Shown here: one piece after another, positions 1 through 7,262 of the stretch
Numbering within the stretch: the first letter of the stretch is position 1
Layout: each line of letters begins with the position of its first letter
NCBI GenBank assembly: GCA_026996935.1
Contig: JALWJW010000334.1
Location: forward strand, 1 to 11,607
DNA from: Hyphomicrobiales bacterium
GTDB lineage: Bacteria > Pseudomonadota > Alphaproteobacteria > Rhizobiales > Aestuariivirgaceae
Direction of reading: 5' to 3'
Length of the DNA: 11,607 nucleotides
The notes under the pieces: model-generated
What the model saw: the letters and a program-made list of their open reading frames with translations, nothing else
Told to the model about the DNA's origin: nothing
Database searches by the model: none
Made by a program: the position numbers and the translations under genes

Positions 1-801
1 TTTGTTTGATGTTGCGCTGGTTTTACTGGTTTCGGTTTTAAGATTGCTGATGGTGTTGTCAAGGTTTGCCAGTTTTGCGTTAAGTTTTTCAAGTGCTAAT
101 GAATTGGCTGCATCGGCCGGGCCTGCACCTTTTTTTGCCGCAGCTTTTAAGGCTGTATCAACTTGCGTAAGAGATTTTTTAACCTCGCTTAAGTTTTTAG
201 CAAGGGTTTCTTGGGCGTTCTTGTTGGCGCTAACCTGTTTGCTTAGTGATGTAATACTGGTTTGAATGGTATCAATACGCTTGTTGGTTGCTGTCAGTTT
301 TTCCCCGATGGCGGCAATTTGCGCGGTGTTTTCAGCATTGGCAGGGGTGAAGAATTTTTGTCCGTATTGTTTAAAGGCCCAGGCCCCGCCTAAACCTGCA
401 GCGATAAGAGCGGCAAGGCTGACAATAATCAATCCTGTTTTGCCCTTTTTCTTTTTGCTTGGGTTTTGATTTGATGGTTTTTTGTTGCTTTGCGTGCCTG
501 ATGGCTTTTGCGTTGTCTTTAACGGTGCTTTTTTATCGTTTGATTTAAGGTTAGGCTTTGCTGGTGGAGATGTCGGATTGCCTGACTTCTTATCGGATTT
601 TGTTTCTACGGACTTTTTTTGCGTATCTGAAGGTGAAGTAGATTTTACTTCTGTTGCTTTTACATTGATGACAGGTGGTTTAGCCGCTTTTCGTGGTGCG
701 CTGTTGCGTGGTGTAATGGGCGGCTTGGCGGTTGCTTGCTTGTTTGTGCCGGTTTTGGGCCCAGAATTTGGAGTCGTTGGTTTTTTCTTGCCAGTTGCCA
801 T
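1..801 (-). CDS. Mic60/mitofilin-like inner-membrane protein, C-terminus cut by window edge
   Basis: The minus strand is open without a stop from the ATG at 801 to base 1, giving 267 residues with the C-terminus missing. Residues 1-120 are extremely rich in Lys, Pro, Ser, Thr and Asn and look disordered. One membrane segment follows at about 122-141 (TGLIIVSLAALIAAGLGGAW). From about 155 onward the chain is Ala/Lys/Asn/Leu-rich with heptad-like spacing, so a periplasmic coiled coil is likely. Known: alphaproteobacteria often carry a mitofilin (Mic60) or HemX-like protein with this architecture directly after hemC-hemD, and Mic60 shapes membranes. The assignment rests on architecture and position, because the diagnostic C-terminal mitofilin domain is outside the window. 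It starts 71 bases after the hemD stop on the same strand, so it is probably in that operon. No good ribosome binding site is seen before the ATG. Confidence 0.75.
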   Translation of the reverse strand, partial: MATGKKKPTTPNSGPKTGTNKQATAKPPITPRNSAPRKAAKPPVINVKATEVKSTSPSDTQKKSVETKSDKKSGNPTSPPAKPNLKSNDKKAPLKTTQKPSGTQSNKKPSNQNPSKKKKGKTGLIIVSLAALIAAGLGGAWAFKQYGQKFFTPANAENTAQIAAIGEKLTATNKRIDTIQTSITSLSKQVSANKNAQETLAKNLSEVKKSLTQVDTALKAAAKKGAGPADAANSLALEKLNAKLANLDNTISNLKTETSKTSATSNK

Positions 802-872
802 GAGTTAAAGCCTAAATCCTATTTTGGTCTGTTATTTAGTATGAAATGTCTTACCAACAAGTGAGCGCTTGA

Positions 873-1604
873 TCACAATTTTGATGCGTTGATTGATGCG
901 AGCATGTGTTGAGTGTCAGGTTTCTTACATATATTTATGTCACAATCGTTACCAAGGGCGTTAACAAGTACGTTGGCAACATTTTGTGATAAACAAAAGT
1001 GCCCAAGTTTTGCTAACCGACTTTTATCTATACAGCTTTTAGTCAGGGAAAGCCAGATTTTCGCGGTTCTTGGTGAAAATAATAATATAGCTTTGATGTC
1101 ACCGCTTTGAATTGAATCAATTACTTGTTCAGTAAGTGCGTTAAGACGTTTGGCTTTGTAAAGTATAGCACGTTCAACGTTAAACCCGCTTTCTGATAAA
1201 ATGGCTTGAAGGTCGCCAGTGGTTTTTGTGCCAGAGGGGTAAAGCAAGGGACCGTTTTGTGGTTTTAGATTGGTTTTTATATGGTCAATAATACCATTGA
1301 CATCGCCAAGTTCTGTTTGAACAATATTGCTAAAGCCAGCTTGTTGAGCAGCTTTTGCGGAAGCTGGCCCAACGGTGATGGCGGTCGTTTTTGAAAAATT
1401 AATCTGGTTTGGATTGTAGTTTAGTGCGCGAACGCCGTTGGCGCTGGTAATTAAAACAGCCTGATAATTATGGTTTGGAATTTCAACATTCTCAAAAAAT
1501 TCTATATCCAACAAAGGGATATGAGAAACCTGATGGCCAGCACTCTGGAGCGCTGTAATCAACGCTGAAGAATCTGTTTTAGGTCTGGTGACAAGAATGT
1601 GCAT
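873..1604 (-). CDS. hemD: Uroporphyrinogen-III synthase
   Basis: This 243-residue protein has the usual length for HemD, which cyclises hydroxymethylbilane with inversion of ring D to give uroporphyrinogen III, in the cytoplasm. The family is poorly conserved. The visible signatures are the N-terminal VTRP (residues 5-8), LITSANGVRAL (about 51-61), a LLYPSG stretch in the second domain and a LLFSPRTA stretch of the FSP type. Its position directly after hemC is the strongest support. The ATG overlaps the hemC stop as TAATG (bases 1606-1602 on the minus strand), which suggests translational coupling; a GGAG lies about 14 bases upstream inside hemC. The Mic60-like gene follows. Confidence 0.9.
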   Translation of the reverse strand: MHILVTRPKTDSSALITALQSAGHQVSHIPLLDIEFFENVEIPNHNYQAVLITSANGVRALNYNPNQINFSKTTAITVGPASAKAAQQAGFSNIVQTELGDVNGIIDHIKTNLKPQNGPLLYPSGTKTTGDLQAILSESGFNVERAILYKAKRLNALTEQVIDSIQSGDIKAILLFSPRTAKIWLSLTKSCIDKSRLAKLGHFCLSQNVANVLVNALGNDCDINICKKPDTQHMLASINASKL

Positions 1605-2524
1605 TAGGCAAACAACTTGTCTCCAGCCATTTTGGCGATTTCTTTACCTGCTTCGCGGCCAATTTGTTCAGCATTTTGTGCCGGTCCCTGACGCGATGTT
1701 TCAAACCGGTGTTGGCCATCGGTGGTTAAGGCCATGACGATGAGGTCGACACGATCGCCATTTAAAGTGGCGTGAGCGGCAAGCGGGGTGCGGCATGAAC
1801 CATCAAGCTCGATTAAAAAGCCGCGCTCGGCCCCAACCGTGATTTCGGTTTCTTTATGGCGTAAAGGTTTTAGCAGGTCGGCGATTTCATCGTCATTCTG
1901 GCGAATTTCGATGCCAATGGCCCCTTGTGCTGGGGCAGGCAGCATGTCGGTAATCGGCATGGCCTGGGTGATAAGGTTGGCTTCGCCTAAGCGGTTAAGG
2001 CCGGCACAGGCCAAAAATGTGGCATCGGCAACCCCGTCATTGAGCTTTTTCATGCGGGTTTGAACATTGCCGCGAAACTCAACGATTTCTAAATCGGGGC
2101 GCAAAGCTCGCACCTGCGCGGCGCGGCGAACAGAGGAAGAGCCCAATTTTGCCCCTTGAGGTAAATCCATTAAAGATGATGCAGTGTTTGAAATGAAGGC
2201 ATCGCGTGGGTCTTCGCGCTCTAATAAGCCTGCCATGATTAAGCCATCGGGCAAGATAGCGGGCATGTCTTTCATTGAGTGGACAGCAAGGTCGATTGTT
2301 TTGTCAAACAGGGCTTCTTCGATTTCTTTGGTGAACAGGCCTTTACCGCCAATTTCTGATAAAGCGCGATCTTGTACACGGTCGCCTGTGGTTTTAATAA
2401 TGACGATTTCGATGTCAGATTCTTGGTATCGGTGAGCTGCCATAAGCTTTTTACGGGTTTCATAGGCTTGGGCAAGGGCAAGTTTTGAGCCACGGGTGCC
2501 AATTTTCAGTTTGCGTGCAGGCAA
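1604..2524 (-). CDS. hemC: Porphobilinogen deaminase (hydroxymethylbilane synthase)
   Basis: HemC condenses four porphobilinogen molecules into hydroxymethylbilane, using a dipyrromethane cofactor bound to a cysteine. Visible signatures are KIGTRGSKLALAQA near the N-terminus, HSMKDMP at 82-88 with the expected catalytic Asp at 86, a GSSSVRRAAQ run near 128, EFRGNVQTR near 149, and the cofactor site DGSCRTPLAAHA with Cys244. I chose the TTG at 2524 (306 residues): an AGGA at 2536-2533 lies 8 bases upstream and the conserved KIGTRGS block begins a few residues later. The reading frame extends upstream to a TTG at 2590, but those 22 extra residues do not resemble the family and would run into the tsaD control region. 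hemD overlaps its stop by one base. tsaD is transcribed divergently. Confidence 0.96.
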   Translation of the reverse strand: MPARKLKIGTRGSKLALAQAYETRKKLMAAHRYQESDIEIVIIKTTGDRVQDRALSEIGGKGLFTKEIEEALFDKTIDLAVHSMKDMPAILPDGLIMAGLLEREDPRDAFISNTASSLMDLPQGAKLGSSSVRRAAQVRALRPDLEIVEFRGNVQTRMKKLNDGVADATFLACAGLNRLGEANLITQAMPITDMLPAPAQGAIGIEIRQNDDEIADLLKPLRHKETEITVGAERGFLIELDGSCRTPLAAHATLNGDRVDLIVMALTTDGQHRFETSRQGPAQNAEQIGREAGKEIAKMAGDKLFA

Positions 2525-2558
2525 TTTTTGTGTCCTAAAGCATGAGTGATTTGCTCGC

Positions 2559-2566
2559 ACTATAAT
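2559..2566. promoter_or_regulatory. Overlapping divergent -10 elements between hemC and tsaD
   Basis: A perfect TATAAT lies at 2561-2566 on the plus strand, about 33 bases before the tsaD ATG. On the minus strand the same bases read TATAGT at 2564-2559, about 35 bases before the hemC TTG. The whole spacer between the two starts is only 74 bases. Neither direction has a good -35 hexamer at 16-18 bases, so assignment rests on the -10 and the geometry. Confidence 0.4.
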
Positions 2567-2598
2567 CGTTTGTGCAACAGATGAAAGCAACTATTTTA

Positions 2599-3684
2599 AT
2601 GTCAAAATGCCTCACAGTATTAGGGATTGAATCTTCATGTGATGAAACGGCTGCTTCAGTGGTTCGTTTATCTGTGTCAGATGATGATGCGCACACTTTA
2701 TCTAATGTGGTTCATTCTCAAACTGCCGATCATGCAATTTATGGAGGGGTGGTGCCAGAATTGGCGGCACGGGCTCATATTTCTCATATTGATGGCCTGA
2801 TTAAACGGGCAATGAGTGATGCCAATTTAAAGTTTCATCAGCTTGATGGCGTTGCAGTGACGGCAGGGCCGGGCCTTGTTGGTGGGTTGCTTGTGGGGAT
2901 GATGAGTGCCAAGGCCATTGCCATGGCCCATGATTTGCCATTCATTGGGGTTAATCACCTTGAAGGTCATGCGTTGACCCCGGGTTTGACGCAAGGGCTA
3001 AAACCGCCTTATTTATTGCTTTTGGTTTCGGGTGGTCACACGCAAATTGTCAGTGTTGACGCGATTGGTCAATACAAGCGACTTGGAACGACTATTGATG
3101 ATGCCTTGGGCGAGGCGTTTGATAAAACAGCAAAACTATTAAATTTGGGCTATCCGGGCGGCCCTGCGGTTGAGCAGGCAGCGCAAAGTGGTGATGAAAG
3201 CCGTTTTAAGTTTCCGCGACCTTTAAAAGGGAAAGAGGGGTGCGATTTCTCGTTTTCCGGCCTTAAAACAGCAGTGCGCCAGCAAGCGCAAAAGCTGGAT
3301 GATATTTCTCAAACAGATGTGAGTGATATTTGTGCAGGGTTTCAGCGCGCTGTGGTTGATACGGTGACAGACCGATTGGGCAATGCGATGGATATGTTTG
3401 CTGATGCTCATGGGAATGTTGAGCAAAAAACTTTAGTGGTTGCAGGGGGCGTGGCGGCTAACCAGCATTTGCGTAATGGTTTGGACTATATTTGCCATGA
3501 TAAAAATTATCACCTGATTGTGCCGCCGATTGAATTGTGTACAGATAATGCGGCAATGATCGCTTATGTTGGGGCGTTGCGTTTGGCGCGCGGTGATGTT
3601 GACGGGCTTGATATGTCGGCGCGGGCGCGCTGGCCGCTTGACCCTGACGGGGTACCGATGCCTTTTGCTGGTGTTAAGGCATAG
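2599..3684 (+). CDS. tsaD: tRNA N6-adenosine threonylcarbamoyltransferase
   Basis: TsaD transfers threonylcarbamoyl from threonylcarbamoyl-AMP to A37 of ANN-decoding tRNAs, with TsaB and TsaE, in the cytoplasm. It belongs to the ASKHA ATPase-like fold. Signatures: LGIESSCDET at 8-17, GGVVPELAARAH at 49-60, the metal-binding pair in NHLEGH (His120 and His124), LLVSGGHTQIV at 141-151, the DDALGEAFDK stretch from 168, and a late VAGGVAAN motif. I start it at the ATG at 2599 (361 residues), because homologues begin a few residues before LGIES. An ATG at 2581 and a GTG at 2572 are in frame but add residues unlike the family and have no ribosome binding site. gpsA follows after 62 bases on the same strand. 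Confidence 0.97.
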   Translation: MSKCLTVLGIESSCDETAASVVRLSVSDDDAHTLSNVVHSQTADHAIYGGVVPELAARAHISHIDGLIKRAMSDANLKFHQLDGVAVTAGPGLVGGLLVGMMSAKAIAMAHDLPFIGVNHLEGHALTPGLTQGLKPPYLLLLVSGGHTQIVSVDAIGQYKRLGTTIDDALGEAFDKTAKLLNLGYPGGPAVEQAAQSGDESRFKFPRPLKGKEGCDFSFSGLKTAVRQQAQKLDDISQTDVSDICAGFQRAVVDTVTDRLGNAMDMFADAHGNVEQKTLVVAGGVAANQHLRNGLDYICHDKNYHLIVPPIELCTDNAAMIAYVGALRLARGDVDGLDMSARARWPLDPDGVPMPFAGVKA

Positions 3685-3708
3685 GAGTTTTAAGGTGCGA
3701 GAGTGTTC

Positions 3709-3747
3709 ATGTGCAAAAGAGTAAATGCGTTAGCACGTAACAAATAA
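3709..3747 (+). CDS. Possible 12-codon leader mini-ORF coupled to gpsA
   Basis: The ATG at 3709 opens MCKRVNALARNK and ends in a TAA at 3745-3747, whose last A is the first base of the gpsA ATG (TAATG). A GAGAG at 3699-3703 sits 5 bases before the mini-ORF start, whereas gpsA has no recognisable ribosome binding site of its own. The arrangement could feed ribosomes into gpsA by termination-reinitiation. It is too short for coding statistics and may be chance. Confidence 0.3.
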   Translation: MCKRVNALARNK

Positions 3748-4760
3748 TGGATGATGAATTGGCTGATATTGAAAAAGTAGGCGTGATTGGGGCAGGCTCA
3801 TGGGGCACGGCACTTGCTGCGACCATTGCCCGGGCTGGCCGTAATGTGGTGTTGTGGGCGCGCGATGAAATATTGGCAAAAGAAATTCAAGAGACGCGCG
3901 AAAATGCCAAATATTTGGCAGGCTGTGCTTTGCCAGATAATATTGTGGCGACCAGTGAGCCCGAAGCGCTTGAAACGTGTGATGTTGTATTGCTGGTTTC
4001 TCCCGCACAAGCCCAGCGGGCAACGTTGGAATTGCTCGGCAAGTATATTAAAGCAGGTACTCCTGCCCTGATTTGCTCAAAAGGTATTGAGCAGTCAACG
4101 GGGCTTTTTATGAGTCAGGTTTTAGCGCAGGCAGGCGCGCATTTGCAGCCCTATGTTTTGTCAGGGCCATCATTTGCCGATGATGTGGTTAAGGGATTGC
4201 CGACGGCTGTTACTTTAGCTGGACCAAGTGTTGAGGAAGCCAAAGATGTGGCTAAAGCCATTGGTTATCGCAATTTTAGAATTTATTCCTCAGATGATAT
4301 TATGGGCGTACAGATTGGCGGGGCGGTTAAAAATGTGCTGGCTATTGCCTGCGGGATTTCTGATGGTAAAAAATTAGGCGATTCTTGCCGTGCGGCGCTG
4401 ATAACGCGGGCGTTTTCTGAATTATCACGGTTGGGTAAAATTATGGGGGCAAAGCCTGAAACATTGTTGGGGCTTTCTGGTTTTGGTGATCTGACCCTTA
4501 CTGCCAGCTCGATGAAGTCGCGTAATTATTCGCTTGGGTTTTATTTGGGCCAGGGCCAAAGTCTTGATGATATTTTAGGGACGCGGCACGGGGTGAGTGA
4601 AGGGGTGTTTACCGCTGGGATTGTGGTGGACATTGCCAAACGCGAGGGTATTGAAATGCCAATTTGTCAGGCGGTGCATAATATTGTGGCTGGCTCATCG
4701 ACGCCCGACGATGAAATGCAGGAATTGCTGGCGCGGCCGATGAGATCAGAAATCGAATAG
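3747..4760 (+). CDS. gpsA: NAD(P)+-dependent glycerol-3-phosphate dehydrogenase
   Basis: GpsA reduces dihydroxyacetone phosphate to sn-glycerol-3-phosphate for phospholipid synthesis. The 337-residue length is normal. An N-terminal Rossmann fold shows GVIGAGSWGTALA at 12-24. Further signatures are CSKGIE at 110-115 with Lys112, SGPSFADDVVKGLPTA at 139-154, GGAVKNVLAIACG at 191-203 with the conserved Lys195, and LSGFGDLTLT at 243-252 followed by SRNYSLG. The ATG at 3747 is the first possible start, because an in-frame TAA lies at 3738. It lacks a clear ribosome binding site; a small upstream ORF overlaps its ATG. It lies downstream of tsaD and 19 bases before the YciI-like gene, so one transcript is likely. 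Confidence 0.96.
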   Translation: MDDELADIEKVGVIGAGSWGTALAATIARAGRNVVLWARDEILAKEIQETRENAKYLAGCALPDNIVATSEPEALETCDVVLLVSPAQAQRATLELLGKYIKAGTPALICSKGIEQSTGLFMSQVLAQAGAHLQPYVLSGPSFADDVVKGLPTAVTLAGPSVEEAKDVAKAIGYRNFRIYSSDDIMGVQIGGAVKNVLAIACGISDGKKLGDSCRAALITRAFSELSRLGKIMGAKPETLLGLSGFGDLTLTASSMKSRNYSLGFYLGQGQSLDDILGTRHGVSEGVFTAGIVVDIAKREGIEMPICQAVHNIVAGSSTPDDEMQELLARPMRSEIE

Positions 4761-4779
4761 ACTATTTAAGGACTAAAAA

Positions 4780-5070
4780 ATGTTATTTACGGTCATTTGT
4801 AAGGATAAAGTCAATCATCTTGATGTGCGAATGGAAAACCGCCCTGCACACCTGGAATTTTTGGCCGGGCTTGGTGATAAATTAAAAGCTGGTGGTCCGT
4901 TCACTGATGATGATGATACGCCAATCGGCTCTATGTTGGTGATTGAAGCGGCAGATCGAGCTGAGATTGAAGATTTGGCAGGGCGTGATCCTTATGCCAA
5001 GGCGGGATTGTTTCAATCGGTGGAAATTACGGTTTGGAAATGGTTGTTAAAGAACCCTGAAAGTTCGTGA
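4780..5070 (+). CDS. YciI-like domain protein
   Basis: This 96-residue protein belongs to the YciI family, a small ferredoxin-like (dimeric alpha-beta barrel) fold of largely unknown cellular role. Visible family features are the conserved His24 in RPAHLEFL, the GGP turn at 38-40, and the D-P-Y motif at 70-72 after an IEDLAGR helix. The ATG has a good AAGGA 7 bases upstream. It lies 19 bases after gpsA and is probably co-transcribed. YciI-like genes next to gpsA are common in alphaproteobacteria (established gene order, from memory), but no shared function is known. The fold assignment is firm; the biochemical role is open. Confidence 0.88.
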   Translation: MLFTVICKDKVNHLDVRMENRPAHLEFLAGLGDKLKAGGPFTDDDDTPIGSMLVIEAADRAEIEDLAGRDPYAKAGLFQSVEITVWKWLLKNPESS

Positions 5071-5102
5071 ACCAACAAGTTCTGACCTAGACAGAAGGCG
5101 CA

Positions 5103-5130
5103 TTGAAAAAAGAAAAATTTTCGACATAAT
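5103..5130 (+). promoter_or_regulatory. Candidate sigma-70-type promoter of acs
   Basis: TTGAAA at 5103-5108 and CATAAT at 5125-5130 are separated by 16 bases, giving a leader of roughly 30 bases before the acs ATG. It lies in the 98-base gap after the YciI-like gene, so acs is likely transcribed independently of the upstream genes. Confidence 0.5.
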
Positions 5131-5168
5131 AGTTGCCAATAATTGAATACTTAAGGGAGAAGCAGATA

Positions 5169-7121
5169 ATGTCCGCATCAAAAACATATAAAGTGCCTGC
5201 TGCGTGGAAAAAACGCGCTCATATTGATAATGAGGGATATGAGAAGATGTATGCCGCATCAATCAAAAACCCTGATAAATTCTGGAAAAAGCAAGGCAAG
5301 CGGATTGACTGGTTTAAGCCCTATAAAAAGGTCAAAAATGTTTCTTATGAATATCCTAACGTCTCAATCAAGTGGTTTGAAGATGGGGTGACCAATGTCT
5401 CTTATAATTGCATTGACCGTCACTTGAAAAAACGAGGCGATCAAATAGCGATTATCTGGGAAGGTGATGACCCGTATTACGATAAAAAGATCACCTATAA
5501 TGAGCTTTATGAGCATGTTTGTCGTCTTGCCAATGTGATGAAATCCAATGGCGTTAAAAAAGGTGATCGGGTCACAATCTATATGCCGATGATCCCGGAA
5601 GCTGCTTTTGCCATGTTGGCTTGTGCGCGTATCGGGGCGGTTCACTCCATTGTATTTGGCGGTTTTTCACCCGATGCCTTGGCAGGTCGCATTGATGGTT
5701 GTGATTCTACTTTTATCATAACCGCAGATGAAGGATTGCGTGGCGGAAAGCCAATTCCACTGAAAGCCAATTGCGATGAAGCGATAAAAATTGCGGCCAA
5801 ATCAGGCACAAAAGTGAAAAATGTTCTGGTTGTACGCCGTACCGGCGGGGCGATTGACTGGGATGATAGTCGTGACCTTTGGTACCATGATGAAATGGCT
5901 AAGGCCAAACCCACATGTGCGCCAGCTAAAATGAAGGCAGAAGATCCGCTGTTCATTCTTTATACTTCTGGTTCAACAGGTCAGCCAAAAGGCGTTTTAC
6001 ATACTACAGGCGGGTATCTGGTTTATGCCGCCATGACCCATGAATATGTGTTTGATTACCATGATGGTGATGTTTACTGGTGTACGGCTGATGTAGGCTG
6101 GGTGACCGGTCACAGTTATATCGTTTATGGGCCGCTGGCTAATGGTGCGATCACGTTGATGTTTGAAGGGGTGCCGAATTATCCTGATGCATCACGCTTC
6201 TGGCAGGTGGTTGATAAACATAAGGTCAATACTTTTTATACAGCACCAACCGCGTTGCGCGCACTTATGGGGGCCGGTGATGAGTTTGTTGAAAAATGTT
6301 CGCTCAAAAGCCTGCGTTTGCTCGGTTCAGTTGGCGAACCGATCAACCCTGAGGCCTGGGAATGGTATTATAATGTTGTTGGTAAGAAAAAATGCCCGAT
6401 TGTCGATACATGGTGGCAAACAGAAACTGGCGGCATAATGATTTCACCGTTGCCAGGTGCCACAAAAATGAAACCTGGTTCTGCAACGCGGCCTTTCTTT
6501 GGGGTTGATCCTGCGCTGGTTGATGCTGACGGGGTTGAACTTGAAGGGGTTGCCGAGGGAAATTTAATTATTAAAGATTCATGGCCGGGGCAAATGCGCT
6601 CGGTTTATGGTGACCATAAGCGGTTTGTTGAAACCTATTTTGCCACTTATAAGGGATCGTATTTTACGGGTGATGGCTGTCGGCGTGATAAAGACGGTTA
6701 TTATTGGATTACGGGGCGGGTTGATGATGTTATCAATGTGTCGGGGCATCGTATGGGGACCGCTGAAGTGGAGTCAGCACTTGTGGCGCATCCAAAAGTT
6801 TCAGAGGCCGCCGTTGTTGGTTATCCTCATGACATTAAGGGGCAGGGTATTTATTGCTACGTTACTTTAATGGCTGGTGAAAAGGAATCTGATGCCTTGC
6901 GTCAGGAGTTGCGCACCTGGGTGCGTAAAGAAATTGGCCCGATTGCAACGCCTGATGCATTGCAATTTGCACCAGGATTGCCAAAAACCCGTTCGGGTAA
7001 AATTATGCGGCGGATTTTACGCAAAATTGCCGAGAATGATTATTCCAACCTTGGTGATACCTCAACTTTGGCAGACCCAAGCGTGGTTGATGACTTGATT
7101 GAAAACCGCCAAAACAAGTAA
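5169..7121 (+). CDS. acs: Acetyl-CoA synthetase, AMP-forming
   Basis: Acs activates acetate to acetyl-AMP and then acetyl-CoA. The 650-residue length matches the family. Domains: the N-terminal ACS extension, a large AMP-binding domain with the P-loop-like YTSGSTGQPKG at 265-275, TADVGWVTGHSY further on, and WWQTETGG from 415, whose second Trp closes the acetate pocket. The mobile C-terminal domain holds TGRVDDVINVSGHR and PKTRSGKIMRR from 605, with Lys611 at the position of the catalytic lysine regulated by acetylation in enteric Acs. I chose the ATG at 5169 because of a purine-rich AAGGGAG about 9 bases upstream; an in-frame TTG at 5133 has no such site. The gene appears monocistronic, with its own promoter and a terminator-like element after it. 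Confidence 0.97.
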   Translation: MSASKTYKVPAAWKKRAHIDNEGYEKMYAASIKNPDKFWKKQGKRIDWFKPYKKVKNVSYEYPNVSIKWFEDGVTNVSYNCIDRHLKKRGDQIAIIWEGDDPYYDKKITYNELYEHVCRLANVMKSNGVKKGDRVTIYMPMIPEAAFAMLACARIGAVHSIVFGGFSPDALAGRIDGCDSTFIITADEGLRGGKPIPLKANCDEAIKIAAKSGTKVKNVLVVRRTGGAIDWDDSRDLWYHDEMAKAKPTCAPAKMKAEDPLFILYTSGSTGQPKGVLHTTGGYLVYAAMTHEYVFDYHDGDVYWCTADVGWVTGHSYIVYGPLANGAITLMFEGVPNYPDASRFWQVVDKHKVNTFYTAPTALRALMGAGDEFVEKCSLKSLRLLGSVGEPINPEAWEWYYNVVGKKKCPIVDTWWQTETGGIMISPLPGATKMKPGSATRPFFGVDPALVDADGVELEGVAEGNLIIKDSWPGQMRSVYGDHKRFVETYFATYKGSYFTGDGCRRDKDGYYWITGRVDDVINVSGHRMGTAEVESALVAHPKVSEAAVVGYPHDIKGQGIYCYVTLMAGEKESDALRQELRTWVRKEIGPIATPDALQFAPGLPKTRSGKIMRRILRKIAENDYSNLGDTSTLADPSVVDDLIENRQNK

Positions 7122-7127
7122 CGGTTT

Positions 7128-7218
7128 AAGTCAGACTTTTCGTTGGCGCTTATCATATGCCTGGGGCCCGCAGGTTTGTAACTCACGGGCTTGTGATAGG
7201 CGCTGACTTTTTATTTTT
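7128..7218 (+). terminator. Large structured terminator-like element after acs
   Basis: The arms AAGTCA (7128-7133) and TGACTT (7204-7209) enclose a 10-bp stem, GCGCTTATCA (7146-7155) with TGATAGGCGC (7194-7203, one G-T wobble). Inside that is GCCCG (7166-7170) with CGGGC (7186-7190). A run TTTTTATTTTT follows at 7208-7218. The stem plus T-run is typical of rho-independent termination, but the element is larger than a plain terminator, so a small RNA or a structured 3' UTR is also possible. Confidence 0.6.
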
Positions 7219-7227
7219 GTCGGATTC

Positions 7228-7236
7228 TGATATGAT
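7228..7236 (+). promoter_or_regulatory. Candidate extended -10 upstream of the secreted hypothetical protein
   Basis: TGATATGAT forms an extended -10 (TGN followed by TATGAT at 7231-7236). It lies directly after the acs terminator T-run and 26 bases before the next ATG. No clear -35 element is present, which is tolerated for extended -10 promoters. Confidence 0.35.
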
Positions 7237-7262
7237 TGACCCTCCATAGAATCGGGTTTTTC

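Noticed and set aside
2..808. Plus-strand open frames at 2-265, 266-469 and 482-808
   Set aside because: They lie antisense to the continuous Mic60-like frame, and their hydrophobic Phe/Leu/Val-rich translations are what the complement of Lys-rich codons produces.
2573..2579. TGCAACA in the hemC-tsaD spacer as a half-site of the mcd palindrome
   Set aside because: A single 7-base match is expected by chance about once in a window this size, and no second half-site is present.
3695..3724. Nine-codon GTG ORF after the AGGAG at the end of tsaD
   Set aside because: Not listed as a gene: its spacing to AGGAG is good but it is too short to support; kept only as part of the gpsA leader finding.
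7140..7210. Possible tRNA in the structured region after acs
   Set aside because: The stems do not form a cloverleaf: there is no T-arm GGTTCGA-type loop and no 7-bp acceptor stem with CCA-like end.
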